A DNA stretch of 10,001 bases from Clostridiales bacterium (GCA_022791355.1 JAAVYX010000173.1:1-10001), one strand, 5' to 3'. Numbered from the stretch's first letter, positions 1 through 6,037 are shown. Notes: generated from the letters alone by a model not told the origin. Made by a program: numbers and translations.

Positions 1-763
1 GGACACGGGAAGCGCCCACGCCCACGAACATCTCCACAAAGTCGGATCCTGAGATGGAGAAGAAGGGCACCCCGGCCTCACCGGCCACAGCCCGGGCCAG
101 CAGAGTTTTACCCGTGCCGGGCGGGCCCACCAGCAGTACGCCTTTGGGAATCCGTGCGCCCAGGTCGTTGAACTTCTTGGGGCTCTTTAAGAACTGGACG
201 ATTTCGGCCAGCTCCTCTTTTTCCTCATCCGCCCCGGCCACGTCAGCGAAGGTGGTCTTACGTTTATCATCCATGGCCTGCTTGACCTTGGCCTTGCCGA
301 AGCTCATGGTCTTGTCGCCGCCCATCATGGACTGATTCATCCGCTTCATCACAAAGATCCAGAAGCCGATCATCAGGGCGATGATCAAAACCGTGGGCAG
401 CAGGTTCATCAGCCAGGAAGCCTGATTGCCCTTTTTATAATTGTAGTTGATTCGTTCCTTTTCGCCGGGCTTATACTGGGCGTTGTTCTCGGCCAGATAG
501 TCCTTGACGTCGTTATAAAAAATCGACGCGTCGGCCACATTATAGCGATAACGCTGCCCGTCCTCCCGCTTGATGTAAACCAGCTCGCCGCTGTACAGAT
601 TCAGCTCGAAATCCGATATCTGATTCTCCATCACCAGCGCCTTGATATCGCTGTATTTTTCCTTGGCCTCCCGCTGGGTGCCCCAGACCACAAATAACAC
701 GGCCATAATCAGCACCAAGGGAATGCCCAGATACAGCAGGACGTTTCGCAAATTTTTATTCAA
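1..763 (-). CDS. ftsH: ATP-dependent zinc metalloprotease FtsH, N-terminal part (cut by window edge)
   Basis: FtsH is a membrane-anchored AAA+ protease that extracts and degrades damaged or short-lived membrane and cytosolic proteins. About 254 residues are visible. There is a short cytoplasmic start (NKNLRNV), transmembrane segment 1 at about residues 8-27, an extracytoplasmic FtsH_ext domain at about 30-115, transmembrane segment 2 at about 118-139, and then the start of the AAA domain. TFADVAGADEEKEEL is at about 171-185 and Walker A GPPGTGKT at 213-220. The sequence runs out shortly after FVEMFVGVGASRV, so Walker B, the second region of homology and the HEXXH zinc site lie off the window. 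The start is TTG: the codon just before it in frame is a stop, and AAGGAG sits 9 nt upstream. No ATG fits. It is last in the tilS-hpt-ftsH order known from other Bacillota, 185 bp behind hpt. The identification is secure. Confidence 0.97.
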   Translation of the reverse strand, partial: MNKNLRNVLLYLGIPLVLIMAVLFVVWGTQREAKEKYSDIKALVMENQISDFELNLYSGELVYIKREDGQRYRYNVADASIFYNDVKDYLAENNAQYKPGEKERINYNYKKGNQASWLMNLLPTVLIIALMIGFWIFVMKRMNQSMMGGDKTMSFGKAKVKQAMDDKRKTTFADVAGADEEKEELAEIVQFLKSPKKFNDLGARIPKGVLLVGPPGTGKTLLARAVAGEAGVPFFSISGSDFVEMFVGVGASRV

Positions 764-772
764 TCAATTCCA

Positions 773-778
773 CTCCTT
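773..778 (-). promoter_or_regulatory. Ribosome binding site of ftsH (fixes a TTG start)
   Basis: The minus strand reads GGAAGGAG here, 9 nt before TTG at 763-761. An in-frame TGA directly precedes that TTG. A second TTG 5 nt upstream, in another frame, meets a stop after three codons. The site therefore decides in favour of the TTG at 763. Confidence 0.8.
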
Positions 779-948
779 CCGCCGGATTGAAAATCTGCCT
801 GCCACAGCCGCGGGGCGCCGTCTCGGCAAGCGTCCGCCGCCCGGTCCCAGGTCCCCTGCCGTCCCGTTGGGACGCCCTGCGAAACCCCGCCCGGCTTGAC
901 GGAAAGCATTACTGGTTCGGCTCCCGGCTTATGCGCGCAAATTCTCCT

Positions 949-1497
949 TTAACCCCCGTAGACCTCCGGCTTCAAAACGCCTAAGAAAGGCAGATTGCGG
1001 TATCGCTCGGCATAGTCCAGTCCGTAGCCCACCACAAATTCATCCGGCACCTCTGCGCCCACATAATCGGCCTGCAAATCGGCTACGCGCCTTTCCGGCT
1101 TATCCAAAAAGGCGCAGATTTTTACGCTCTTCGGATTGCGCGCCTCCAGCAGCTCGAGTATGTAGGACAGGGTCATGCCGGAATCCAGGATATCCTCCAC
1201 CAAAAGCAGGTCGTAGCCCTCCAACTGCAGGTCCAGATCCTTGATAATCTTGACAACGCCCGAGGTTTTCGCGCCGCTTCCATAGGAGGAAACCGACATA
1301 AAGTCGATCCGACAGGGTATGGTAATCGCCCGCATGAGGTCGGCCATAAAGACCACCGACCCCTTGAGGATGCTGACCATGAGCAGATTCTTATCCATAT
1401 AGTCCTCTGAAATCCGCCGGCCCAGACGGGCGACTAACTCCTGAATTTCCTTTTCGCTTAAAAGAATCTCTTTTACATCCTTATGCACCCGCAACAT
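949..1497 (-). CDS. hpt: Hypoxanthine (guanine) phosphoribosyltransferase
   Basis: This cytosolic enzyme converts hypoxanthine or guanine plus PRPP to IMP or GMP plus pyrophosphate (purine salvage). The 182-residue length is normal for bacterial Hpt. Visible family features are the LKGS loop (residues 44-47), the flexible-loop region around SSYGSGAKTSG (70-80), and the PRPP-binding motif LLLVEDILDSGMTL (97-110) with the paired acidic residues ED. FLDKPERR (130-137) has the purine-contacting Lys, and DEFVVGYGLDYAERYRNLPF (152-171) closes the base pocket. The ATG start is preceded by AAGGATAGGGG. It lies between tilS and ftsH, a neighbourhood conserved in Bacillota, and in B. subtilis HprT is reported to interact with TilS. 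Here the gap to tilS is unusually wide (606 bp), so hpt may be uncoupled from it. No convincing promoter lies directly in front. Confidence 0.96.
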   Translation of the reverse strand: MLRVHKDVKEILLSEKEIQELVARLGRRISEDYMDKNLLMVSILKGSVVFMADLMRAITIPCRIDFMSVSSYGSGAKTSGVVKIIKDLDLQLEGYDLLLVEDILDSGMTLSYILELLEARNPKSVKICAFLDKPERRVADLQADYVGAEVPDEFVVGYGLDYAERYRNLPFLGVLKPEVYGG

Positions 1498-1549
1498 CCC
1501 CTATCCTTATATTGTATCATCCGCTGGCGGATTCATTCCCTTTCTTTTG

Positions 1550-1605
1550 AAAAAAGCGCCGGCTCCCGCCCCTCAAAAAGAGAGCCGCATGATATGCAGG
1601 AGCCG
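1550..1605 (-). terminator. Branched stem-loop plus T-tract upstream of hpt (possible attenuator or terminator)
   Basis: On the minus strand CGGCTCC (1605-1599) pairs with GGAGCCG (1566-1560). The enclosed segment contains two small inner hairpins (GCAT/ATGC and CTC/GAG). The closing stem is followed by GCGC and then six T (1555-1550). The 4-nt offset and large loop make it a weaker terminator than the one at 5357-5397. Its place about 50 nt before the hpt ATG would suit attenuation, but this rests on eye-folding only. Confidence 0.35.
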
Positions 1606-1786
1606 AAAAGATAAGGAAAAGGCCGGCGTACGCTCTGTGTAAATCCCGCAAAGGCTACAGGCCACCGATAGAAGGGGAAAGACGCTTCGCCAAATTCGCC
1701 GCATTCTATACAAACCGCCTCTGCCCGTCCGCCGTATACCGCAAGGCCCCTTCCTGGACTGCATCTCTTTGAGAACCTTTCTCCTG

Positions 1787-1842
1787 AAAAACAGCCGGGG
1801 CTCCGGGCTGGTATGACAGAAGCGATTCTGTACCGCCCGGCT
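1787..1842 (-). terminator. Stem-loop with T5 tail downstream of tilS (candidate intrinsic terminator)
   Basis: On the minus strand AGCCGGG (1842-1836) can pair with CCCGGCT (1799-1793), followed by G and five T (1791-1787). The interior forms GGTA/TACC and CAGAA/TTCTG around a 4-nt loop. A competing pairing joins CCGGGC (1840-1835) to GCCCGG (1808-1803), and the two outer stems exclude each other. It may end the dnaB-tilS transcript about 260 nt after the tilS stop, or act as a conditional structure in front of hpt. Confidence 0.45.
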
Positions 1843-1994
1843 ATGGACCTTGCTGGGCCTGCGTCCTAAAAGGCGGTTTCTATCCCGTATGCCGGGACGC
1901 CTCGTCGCCCAATCTACCGCATACCTTCCACAGAAGGATGGATAGGAACACATTCCGTCCAGCCGTCGAAAATACCGCCGGTCGTTTACTCACG

Positions 1995-2096
1995 CGCCTT
2001 GCTTCGCAAGGCGTCCCTTCGCGAGAAGCGACGAACAGCCTTTGGCTGTTCGCCCGGACGGATTAAATGGCAATCTATCGTATTTTGCTCTTTTCA
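1995..2096. repeat. Dispersed hairpin repeat, copy A (behind tilS)
   Basis: The block contains perfect hairpins: CGCCTTGC/GCAAGGCG with loop TTC (1995-2013), CTTC/GAAG with loop GCGA (2017-2028) and CGAACAGCC/GGCTGTTCG with loop TTT (2032-2052). The part from 2011 to about 2096 aligns with 5091 to about 5173 in the dnaB leader. Shared words are GCGTCCCTT, a GAAC..CCTTTGG..GTTCGC hairpin, GACGG, AATCTA and TTTGCT.TTTT. There is no T-tract after the hairpins, so they are not ordinary terminators. They look like a small non-coding dispersed repeat. Confidence 0.7.
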
Positions 2097-2103
2097 AACG
2101 GAT

Positions 2104-3540
2104 TTACGCGCCGAAAGGACCCGCCGCCGGCTCCCAACCGATTTCCCATACCCGCCGCGTACCCTCGTCCACGGCGACTCGCCGGTGGGCGCCCAGTCCC
2201 GGCGTCCATATGGGGCCAAGATCGTCGGCCAGCACCGGCAGGGCGTTCCGCAGGGGCAGCGGAACCGCAAGCGCGGAAAACCACCGGCGCAGCGGCTTGG
2301 TCACATTCCGCCCGTCCGGAGAGAATAGGTCGCCGGCCAGCTTAGAGCGCAAAAGGATTTTGCCTATTATTTTATCATAGTCCAGCAAATTTTTAAATAA
2401 CAAATTGTTAATTTTCCGCTTTTCCGCCCATTCTTCTTCCTTTATATAGCAAATTCGTACCTCCCCGCCTGCAAAGTCCAGCGCCTGCGTTTCTTCCAGA
2501 CCTTCGAACGCAGCCGAACAGAAGGGCGTTTGCGAACCGTACAGCAAACGCAGCCGGCCGGATACCAACTCGGCCAGCCGGCCGCCAGGCAGTTCCAGCC
2601 GTCCCGCTCCCTTGGTCAAAAGCCCCTCCAGCTCGTCCACATGCAGGGTCTCGGGTACAAGGCCGACCCTACCGCAGAGCAGCCGCAGGGCCCGGCGGCG
2701 CAGAACCGGCGGCGGCTGGAGCAGTCCGGCTCCCCGCCATTGGGTCAGGCCGAAAGCGGCGGCCGGGTCCCAGCTCGACGGGCGGTATAGGGCTCGCTCC
2801 AGGACCTGTTCCGCCAAACCATCCAAAAAAACGTCCTCCTGCCGGGCCGTATCGGCAAAACGGGCCAAAGCCTCCTCCGCCCCGCCGTTTACCTGCCGGC
2901 AGACCGGCAGGACCCGGTGACGTAAAAGGTTGCGGGCATAGTCGTCGGAAAGATTGGTGCTGTCGGTGACAAAGGGGAGAGCATGGGTCCGGCAGTAGGC
3001 CTCGACCTCCTCCCGGGTACAGTCCAGCAGCGGCCGGATGATCCGGCCCCGCACCGGCGGAATCCCGCCCGCCCCCTTTAAGCCGCTGCCCCGGATCAGA
3101 CGGAAGAGCACCGTCTCGGCCTGGTCGCTGGCCGTATGGGCGGTGGCGATGCGGCAATCGGCGCAGCCCGTCTGTTCGCACAGGGCGGCGGCGGCCTCCT
3201 CCAAGAGGGCGTAGCGGATCCGGCGGGCGGCCGTTTCCAGACTTTCTCCTAGGGCCGCCTCCTGGGCTACCCGGGCCTGGCGGACGGCCAGAGGCAGATC
3301 CCATTTTTTACAAATCTCCTCCGCAAAGGCCTGGTCCCGGTCGGACTCGACTCCCCGCAGGCCGTGGTTGACATGCACGGCCGCCAGCCGGCAGCCGTAC
3401 CGCGGCGCCCAATCCCGCAGGATGTGGAGCAGGGCCATGGAGTCGGCCCCGCCAGAGAAAGCGACGACCGCAAGCAGCGGCCCCCGGCCCTCCAGCATAC
3501 CGTACCGCTGGAGGGCGGCCCAAACCTTAGCCCGCGCCAT
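2104..3540 (-). CDS. tilS: tRNA(Ile)-lysidine synthetase TilS
   Basis: TilS modifies the anticodon C34 of tRNA-Ile(CAU) to lysidine using ATP and lysine, so that AUA is read as Ile. The protein has 478 residues from the start chosen here. The N-terminal PP-loop ATPase carries FSGGADSMALLHIL (SGGxDS at residues 29-34) and HVNHGLRG (56-63). TDSTNLSDDYARNLLRHRVLP follows in the catalytic domain. Middle and C-terminal TilS domains follow, the last including KILLRSKLAGDLFSPDGRNV and a PVLADDLGPIWTPGLG segment. AGGA lies 8 nt before ATG 3540, while the ATG at 3549, three codons upstream, has no usable site, so 3540 is preferred. It overlaps dnaB by 14 nt, which suggests translational coupling. A patch at 2350-2457 is markedly AT-rich compared with the rest. 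Confidence 0.95.
   Translation of the reverse strand: MARAKVWAALQRYGMLEGRGPLLAVVAFSGGADSMALLHILRDWAPRYGCRLAAVHVNHGLRGVESDRDQAFAEEICKKWDLPLAVRQARVAQEAALGESLETAARRIRYALLEEAAAALCEQTGCADCRIATAHTASDQAETVLFRLIRGSGLKGAGGIPPVRGRIIRPLLDCTREEVEAYCRTHALPFVTDSTNLSDDYARNLLRHRVLPVCRQVNGGAEEALARFADTARQEDVFLDGLAEQVLERALYRPSSWDPAAAFGLTQWRGAGLLQPPPVLRRRALRLLCGRVGLVPETLHVDELEGLLTKGAGRLELPGGRLAELVSGRLRLLYGSQTPFCSAAFEGLEETQALDFAGGEVRICYIKEEEWAEKRKINNLLFKNLLDYDKIIGKILLRSKLAGDLFSPDGRNVTKPLRRWFSALAVPLPLRNALPVLADDLGPIWTPGLGAHRRVAVDEGTRRVWEIGWEPAAGPFGA
2374..2403 (-). promoter_or_regulatory. Weak promoter-like sequence inside the 3' part of tilS
   Basis: The minus strand has TTGTTA (2403-2398), an 18-nt spacer and TATGAT (2379-2374), in an AT-rich patch of an otherwise GC-rich gene. 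It could supply hpt-ftsH, for which no convincing promoter was found in the gap. AT-rich coding sequence produces such matches by chance, and the protein here fits a normal TilS. Confidence 0.2.
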
Positions 3541-4906
3541 GGAAAACATCCTGGGAGGTGAAGCGGGTGAACTGACCGTCCCAGTGGAGTTCCACGTCCC
3601 GGGTCTCGCCGTGACGGTTTTTGGCCACGATACACAGGGCCTTGTTCTGGTCGGTCACCTGGGTGGGATCGTCGTTTTCGCCCGCATAGTAATCCTCCCG
3701 ATAGAGGAAGAGACAGATATCGGCGTCCTGCTCGATGGAGCCGGATTCCCGCAGGTCGGCCAGGCTGGGACGGTGGGACTTGCCCTTGGCCTCGGTGCCG
3801 CGGGAGAGCTGGGCGCAGACGATGACCGGCACCATCAGCTCCTTGGCCATGATTTTCAGGTTTCGGGTGATGTCGGACACCTCCTGCACCCGGTTTTCGG
3901 TCCGCCGGGCCGAATGCATGAGCTGCAAATAATCGATAATGACCAGATCCACCTTTTTCATCCGGCGGAGCTTGGCCTTCATCTCGGGCACCGTAATGCC
4001 CGAGGACTCGTCAAAATAGATATTCGCCTTGGAAAGGTGCTCGCCGGCCTGGGCCAGACGGGTCCACTCGTCGGTGGAAAGCTCGCCGGTACGCAGCTTG
4101 TAGCTTTCAATGGAGGCCTCGTTGGACAGCATGCGCTGGGCCAGCTGATCTCGGGTCATTTCCAGGGAGAAGAAGCAGACGTTTTTGCCGGCGGTCACCG
4201 CCACGTTGCGGGCGATATTGAGGGCAAAGCTGGTCTTTCCCATACCCGGACGAGCTCCCAGCACAATCAGGTCGGACTTGTTCAGGCCGGTGATGACCCG
4301 GTCCAAATCGGATATGCCAGAGGGGATGCCGACATAATCGGCCTTGGTCTCCGGGTTGGCGATTTTGGTCAGACGGTCGTAGGTCTCCTGCTCGATAATG
4401 TCCCGGATGTGTTTTAAACCGCTGACCTCCTTGCCCTGCCGGATTTCGAACAGCCGCTGCTCGGCCGCGTCCAGCAGCATACCCGCGTCCTCCACGCCCT
4501 CGCTGGCGTCCGAAATCATCTCCCGAGCGGCCAGGATTAGGGAACGGATATAGAATTTCTCCCGGATGATATTGGCGTATGGCACGATGTTGGCCGAAGA
4601 AGGAACCATCTGTACCAGCTGGGTCAAGTAGGCCTTGCCGCCGGCCTCGTCGTAGGCCCCCATGGACTTGAGCCGCTCCAACAAGGTGACAAAGTCGATG
4701 GTCTGGTTGAGCTCGAACATATTGGAAAGGGCGGCGTAGATCGCCTTATGCTGGGGAATATAGAAAAAGTCGGTTTTGAGGGTATCCCCCACCTGGAGGA
4801 TACTGGGCGGATCGATGAGGATGGCTCCCAGCACCGACTGCTCGGCCTCCGCCGAGAAGGGCAGGGCCTGTCCGTCCAGATCCGTATAACGGCCGTCGTC
4901 CGGCAA
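3527..4906 (-). CDS. dnaB: Replicative DNA helicase DnaB (DnaC in B. subtilis nomenclature)
   Basis: This is the hexameric 5'-3' helicase that unwinds DNA ahead of the replication fork and works with primase and the helicase loader. It has 459 residues, normal for the family. The N-terminal DnaB domain spans about 15-118 (SAEAEQSVLGAILIDP). A linker with FEIRQGKEVSGLK follows, then the RecA-like ATPase from about 190. Walker A GARPGMGKT is at 217-225, FFSLEM at 245-250, Walker B LVIIDYLQL at 321-329, the DNA-binding/ATPase region RPSLADLRESGSIEQDAD at 379-396 and AKNRHG at 428-433. No intein interrupts it. The start is TTG with AGGAGG 7 nt upstream; the only alternative, TTG 4911, is in another frame. 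It has its own strong promoter at 5261-5289 and a leader of about 347 nt. tilS overlaps its 3' end. Confidence 0.97.
   Translation of the reverse strand: MPDDGRYTDLDGQALPFSAEAEQSVLGAILIDPPSILQVGDTLKTDFFYIPQHKAIYAALSNMFELNQTIDFVTLLERLKSMGAYDEAGGKAYLTQLVQMVPSSANIVPYANIIREKFYIRSLILAAREMISDASEGVEDAGMLLDAAEQRLFEIRQGKEVSGLKHIRDIIEQETYDRLTKIANPETKADYVGIPSGISDLDRVITGLNKSDLIVLGARPGMGKTSFALNIARNVAVTAGKNVCFFSLEMTRDQLAQRMLSNEASIESYKLRTGELSTDEWTRLAQAGEHLSKANIYFDESSGITVPEMKAKLRRMKKVDLVIIDYLQLMHSARRTENRVQEVSDITRNLKIMAKELMVPVIVCAQLSRGTEAKGKSHRPSLADLRESGSIEQDADICLFLYREDYYAGENDDPTQVTDQNKALCIVAKNRHGETRDVELHWDGQFTRFTSQDVFHGAG
3549..3552 (-). promoter_or_regulatory. Ribosome binding site favouring the tilS start at 3540
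   Basis: Minus-strand AGGA, 8 nt before ATG 3540, lies inside the end of dnaB. The ATG at 3549 overlaps this site and has only a CACCTCCC stretch upstream, which is not a Shine-Dalgarno sequence. Confidence 0.5.
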
Positions 4907-4913
4907 ATCAATC

Positions 4914-4919
4914 CCTCCT
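4914..4919 (-). promoter_or_regulatory. Ribosome binding site of dnaB (fixes a TTG start)
   Basis: A consensus AGGAGG on the minus strand stands 7 nt before TTG 4906. The small hairpin CACGC/GCGTG (4921-4933, 3-nt loop) ends directly at its upstream side, so folding there could affect ribosome access. Confidence 0.85.
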
Positions 4920-4920
4920 A

Positions 4921-4994
4921 CACGCGAAGCGTGAATTTTTGCGAGGGGTTCGACACCCCGAGCAAAAATCTAAACGCTTTGCTCTTATTTTTGC
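4921..4994 (-). promoter_or_regulatory. Proximal dnaB leader with mutually exclusive stem-loops
   Basis: In the minus-strand transcript the words GCAAAAAT (4994-4987), ATTTTTGC (4969-4962) and GCAAAAAT (4942-4935) follow one another. The middle word can pair with either outer copy, giving two 8-bp stems that exclude each other. The downstream fold also contains GGGGT/ACCCC (4945-4949/4955-4959) with a 5-nt loop, and it stands just before the RBS-adjacent hairpin at 4921-4933. GAGCAAA/TTTGCTC (4960-4966/4978-4984) offers a third option. This is seen in the sequence; a regulatory role is inference. Confidence 0.45.
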
Positions 4995-5015
4995 AAGGCC
5001 CTCTAGCGCTCCTCA

Positions 5016-5085
5016 CTGGCGTCCCGGTTTGGCCAAAGGCCAAACCTCTTTCTGGCGTCCCGGTTTGGCCAAAGGCCAAACCTCT
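5016..5085. repeat. Two identical 34-bp hairpin units in tandem (dnaB leader)
   Basis: Units at 5016-5049 and 5052-5085 are identical, starting CTGGCGTCCC and ending CCTCT. A 2-nt joint gives a period of 36. Each unit has a perfect 9-bp hairpin with arms GGTTTGGCC and GGCCAAACC around AAA (5026-5046 and 5062-5082). They lie between the dnaB promoter and its start. No T-tract follows. Perfect identity suggests a recent duplication, so copy number may vary among strains. Confidence 0.85.
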
Positions 5086-5090
5086 AGAAG

Positions 5091-5173
5091 CGTCCCTTGC
5101 GGGAAGCTATGAACGTCCTTTGGCTGTTCGCTTAGACGGGCCGAACGAAAATCTAAATGCTTTGCTTTTATTC
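5091..5173. repeat. Dispersed hairpin repeat, copy B (dnaB leader)
   Basis: This copy is related to copy A at 2011-2096 in the same orientation. It shares GCGTCCCTT, a GAAC..CC-TTT-GG..GTTC hairpin (5111-5129), GACGG, AATCTA and TTTGCT. The hairpin is perfect in copy A but has two unpaired positions in the middle here, so this copy seems more decayed. A further fragment of the same family, AATCTAAACGCTTTGCT followed by CTTATT, lies at about 4967-4989. Confidence 0.65.
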
Positions 5174-5260
5174 GAGAGGAACGCCGCTTCTCTCACAGGG
5201 TCAAATGCTCGTTGGACATACGCATAGGCCCTCTGAACAAAAGCCTACAAATACATGCTT

Positions 5261-5289
5261 ATTAAACTACAGGCGGCGAAAATTGTCAA
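5261..5289 (-). promoter_or_regulatory. Sigma-A promoter of dnaB
   Basis: The minus strand carries TTGACA (5289-5284), a 17-nt spacer and TTTAAT (5266-5261): a perfect -35, a 5/6 -10 and ideal spacing. Transcription would start near 5254 and give a leader of about 347 nt to dnaB. It lies just downstream of the terminator at 5357-5397, which separates the rplI and dnaB transcripts. Confidence 0.85.
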
Positions 5290-5356
5290 CGAAAAGGCCA
5301 GAGAAAATCAGCCGGGTCCGCTGCGCCCAACCGCTTTTGGCGGCGGGCGGCTCCAT

Positions 5357-5397
5357 AAAAAGGCGGCCGCATTCCCAATCGGGAGCGCGGCCGCCTT
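5357..5397 (-). terminator. Intrinsic terminator behind rplI and the dockerin relic
   Basis: On the minus strand an 11-bp stem (AAGGCGGCCGC, 5397-5387, with its complement 5370-5360) is extended by an inner CCC/GGG helix and a 4-nt loop. It is followed by a run of five T overlapping the stem base (5361-5357). It is a strong Rho-independent terminator. It closes the gdpP-rplI transcript and begins 12 nt after the stop codon of the dockerin-like relic. Confidence 0.92.
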
Positions 5398-5408
5398 GCA
5401 GAGAGGGC

Positions 5409-5595
5409 CTAAGACTGTCTGGTCAATAGCGTGCAGATTTCCACTACGTTGCCGATGGTGAAATCACCGTCTCCGTCCAGATTTCCCCGGGGCGGTTCAC
5501 TGGCCACAGGGCCGCGCCTGCCGGCGGACGGGCTAAAGCATGCAGACCTCCATCAAGTCCTGGATAGCGACCGAACCGTCTTTCCTTCCAGTCTG
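5409..5595 (-). pseudogene. Frameshifted, truncated dockerin-like (paired EF-hand) fragment
   Basis: Directly behind the rplI stop, the minus strand encodes RKDGSVAIQDLMEVCML and then a stop (5533-5535). A frame change reads LARPPAGAAL, and a third frame gives GNLDGDGDFTIGNVVEICTL and then LTRQS and a stop at 5409-5411. Both segments match the type-I dockerin calcium-loop pattern (D/N-x-D/N-x-D-G-x-V-x-I-x-D-hydrophobic). The first lacks loop positions 1-2, and the second has Asn at positions 1 and 12. The spacing, the LAR-type linker and the end just before a terminator suit the C-terminus of a dockerin-bearing secreted or surface protein. At least two frameshifts and no upstream gene body make this a relic. 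No credible start or RBS supports a small gene. The dockerin assignment is by eye. Confidence 0.6.
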
Positions 5596-5596
5596 C

Positions 5597-6037
5597 CTAC
5601 TCCTCCACCTTGACCATGAGCTTGGCGGTGACGCCGGGATACAGCTTGATTTCGGCCTCATAATCCCCGTGGGACTTGATATCGTGCATACCGATCTTGC
5701 GGCGGTCCAAATCCACCCCCAGATTGGCCTTGACGGCGTCGGCCACCTCCTTGGTGGTCACGGCGCCGAACAGCTTGCCCGACGCGCCCGCCTTGGCATG
5801 AATAGTGACGGTTTTGCCGTTCAGCTTGGCGGCGGCGGCGTTGGCCGCGGCCTTTTCCTCGGCCAGGTGATGGGCCTTGGCCTCCTCCCGGTTTTTAAAC
5901 TCGTTCATGGCGGCGGCGTTGGCCTCCACGGCCAGTCCCCGGGGGAACAAGTAATTGCGGGCGTACCCGTCGGACACATTGCACAGATCCCCGGCCTTGC
6001 CGTGACCCTTCACGTCCGCTTTTAAAATTACCTTCAT
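5597..6037 (-). CDS. rplI: Large ribosomal subunit protein bL9
   Basis: bL9 binds 23S rRNA near the L1 stalk and reaches across toward neighbouring ribosomes. It has 146 residues, the usual size. The N-terminal RNA-binding domain (1 to about 48) shows the signature GKAGDLCNVSDGYARNYLFP at 13-32. A long Ala/Glu/Lys-rich connecting helix (about 40-75) follows, then the C-terminal domain (about 78-146). The ATG start has AAGGAG (6052-6047) upstream. It sits between gdpP and dnaB as in B. subtilis, 226 nt behind gdpP with no clear terminator between, so it is probably co-transcribed with gdpP. A small hairpin CGGCC/GGCCG with loop AAA (6057-6069) lies just upstream of the RBS. A dockerin-like relic begins 1 nt after the stop codon. 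Confidence 0.97.
   Translation of the reverse strand: MKVILKADVKGHGKAGDLCNVSDGYARNYLFPRGLAVEANAAAMNEFKNREEAKAHHLAEEKAAANAAAAKLNGKTVTIHAKAGASGKLFGAVTTKEVADAVKANLGVDLDRRKIGMHDIKSHGDYEAEIKLYPGVTAKLMVKVEE

Larger units (their letters stand above)
1498..2103. other. Gene-free stretch between tilS and hpt, rich in secondary structure
   Basis: This is 606 bp without a believable gene. The longest open frame (minus strand 1573-1953, 126 codons) is Arg/Cys-rich and resembles no family I know. The stretch holds, in minus-strand order, a dispersed repeat with two perfect hairpins (1995-2096), a stem-loop followed by five T (1787-1842) and a branched structure followed by six T (1550-1605). Other small palindromes occur, for example arms TCCCG/CGGGA at 1883-1897. 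It could be a structured leader or small RNA for hpt, or decayed DNA. No known riboswitch core (purine, T-box, PRPP) is recognisable by eye. Confidence 0.5.

Noticed and set aside
1573..1953. 126-codon open frame on the minus strand
   Set aside because: It is Arg- and Cys-rich, has no recognisable domain, no clear RBS, and overlaps terminator-like structures. A chance frame in GC-rich DNA is more likely.
4944..4960. tRNA T-arm look-alike (GGGG, loop TTCGACA, CCCC)
   Set aside because: No matching acceptor, D or anticodon arms are found upstream at tRNA spacing. The segment is the top of a longer leader hairpin.
5193..5225. Short leader-peptide frame (10 codons, MRMSNEHLTL) in the dnaB leader
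   Set aside because: The Shine-Dalgarno match is weak and too close (AGAGGG, 3 nt). There is no run of regulatory codons and nothing ties it to dnaB control.
5540..6025. 161-codon plus-strand frame
   Set aside because: It is an antisense shadow of rplI with His/Gly/Leu-rich content. The bL9 reading is unambiguous.
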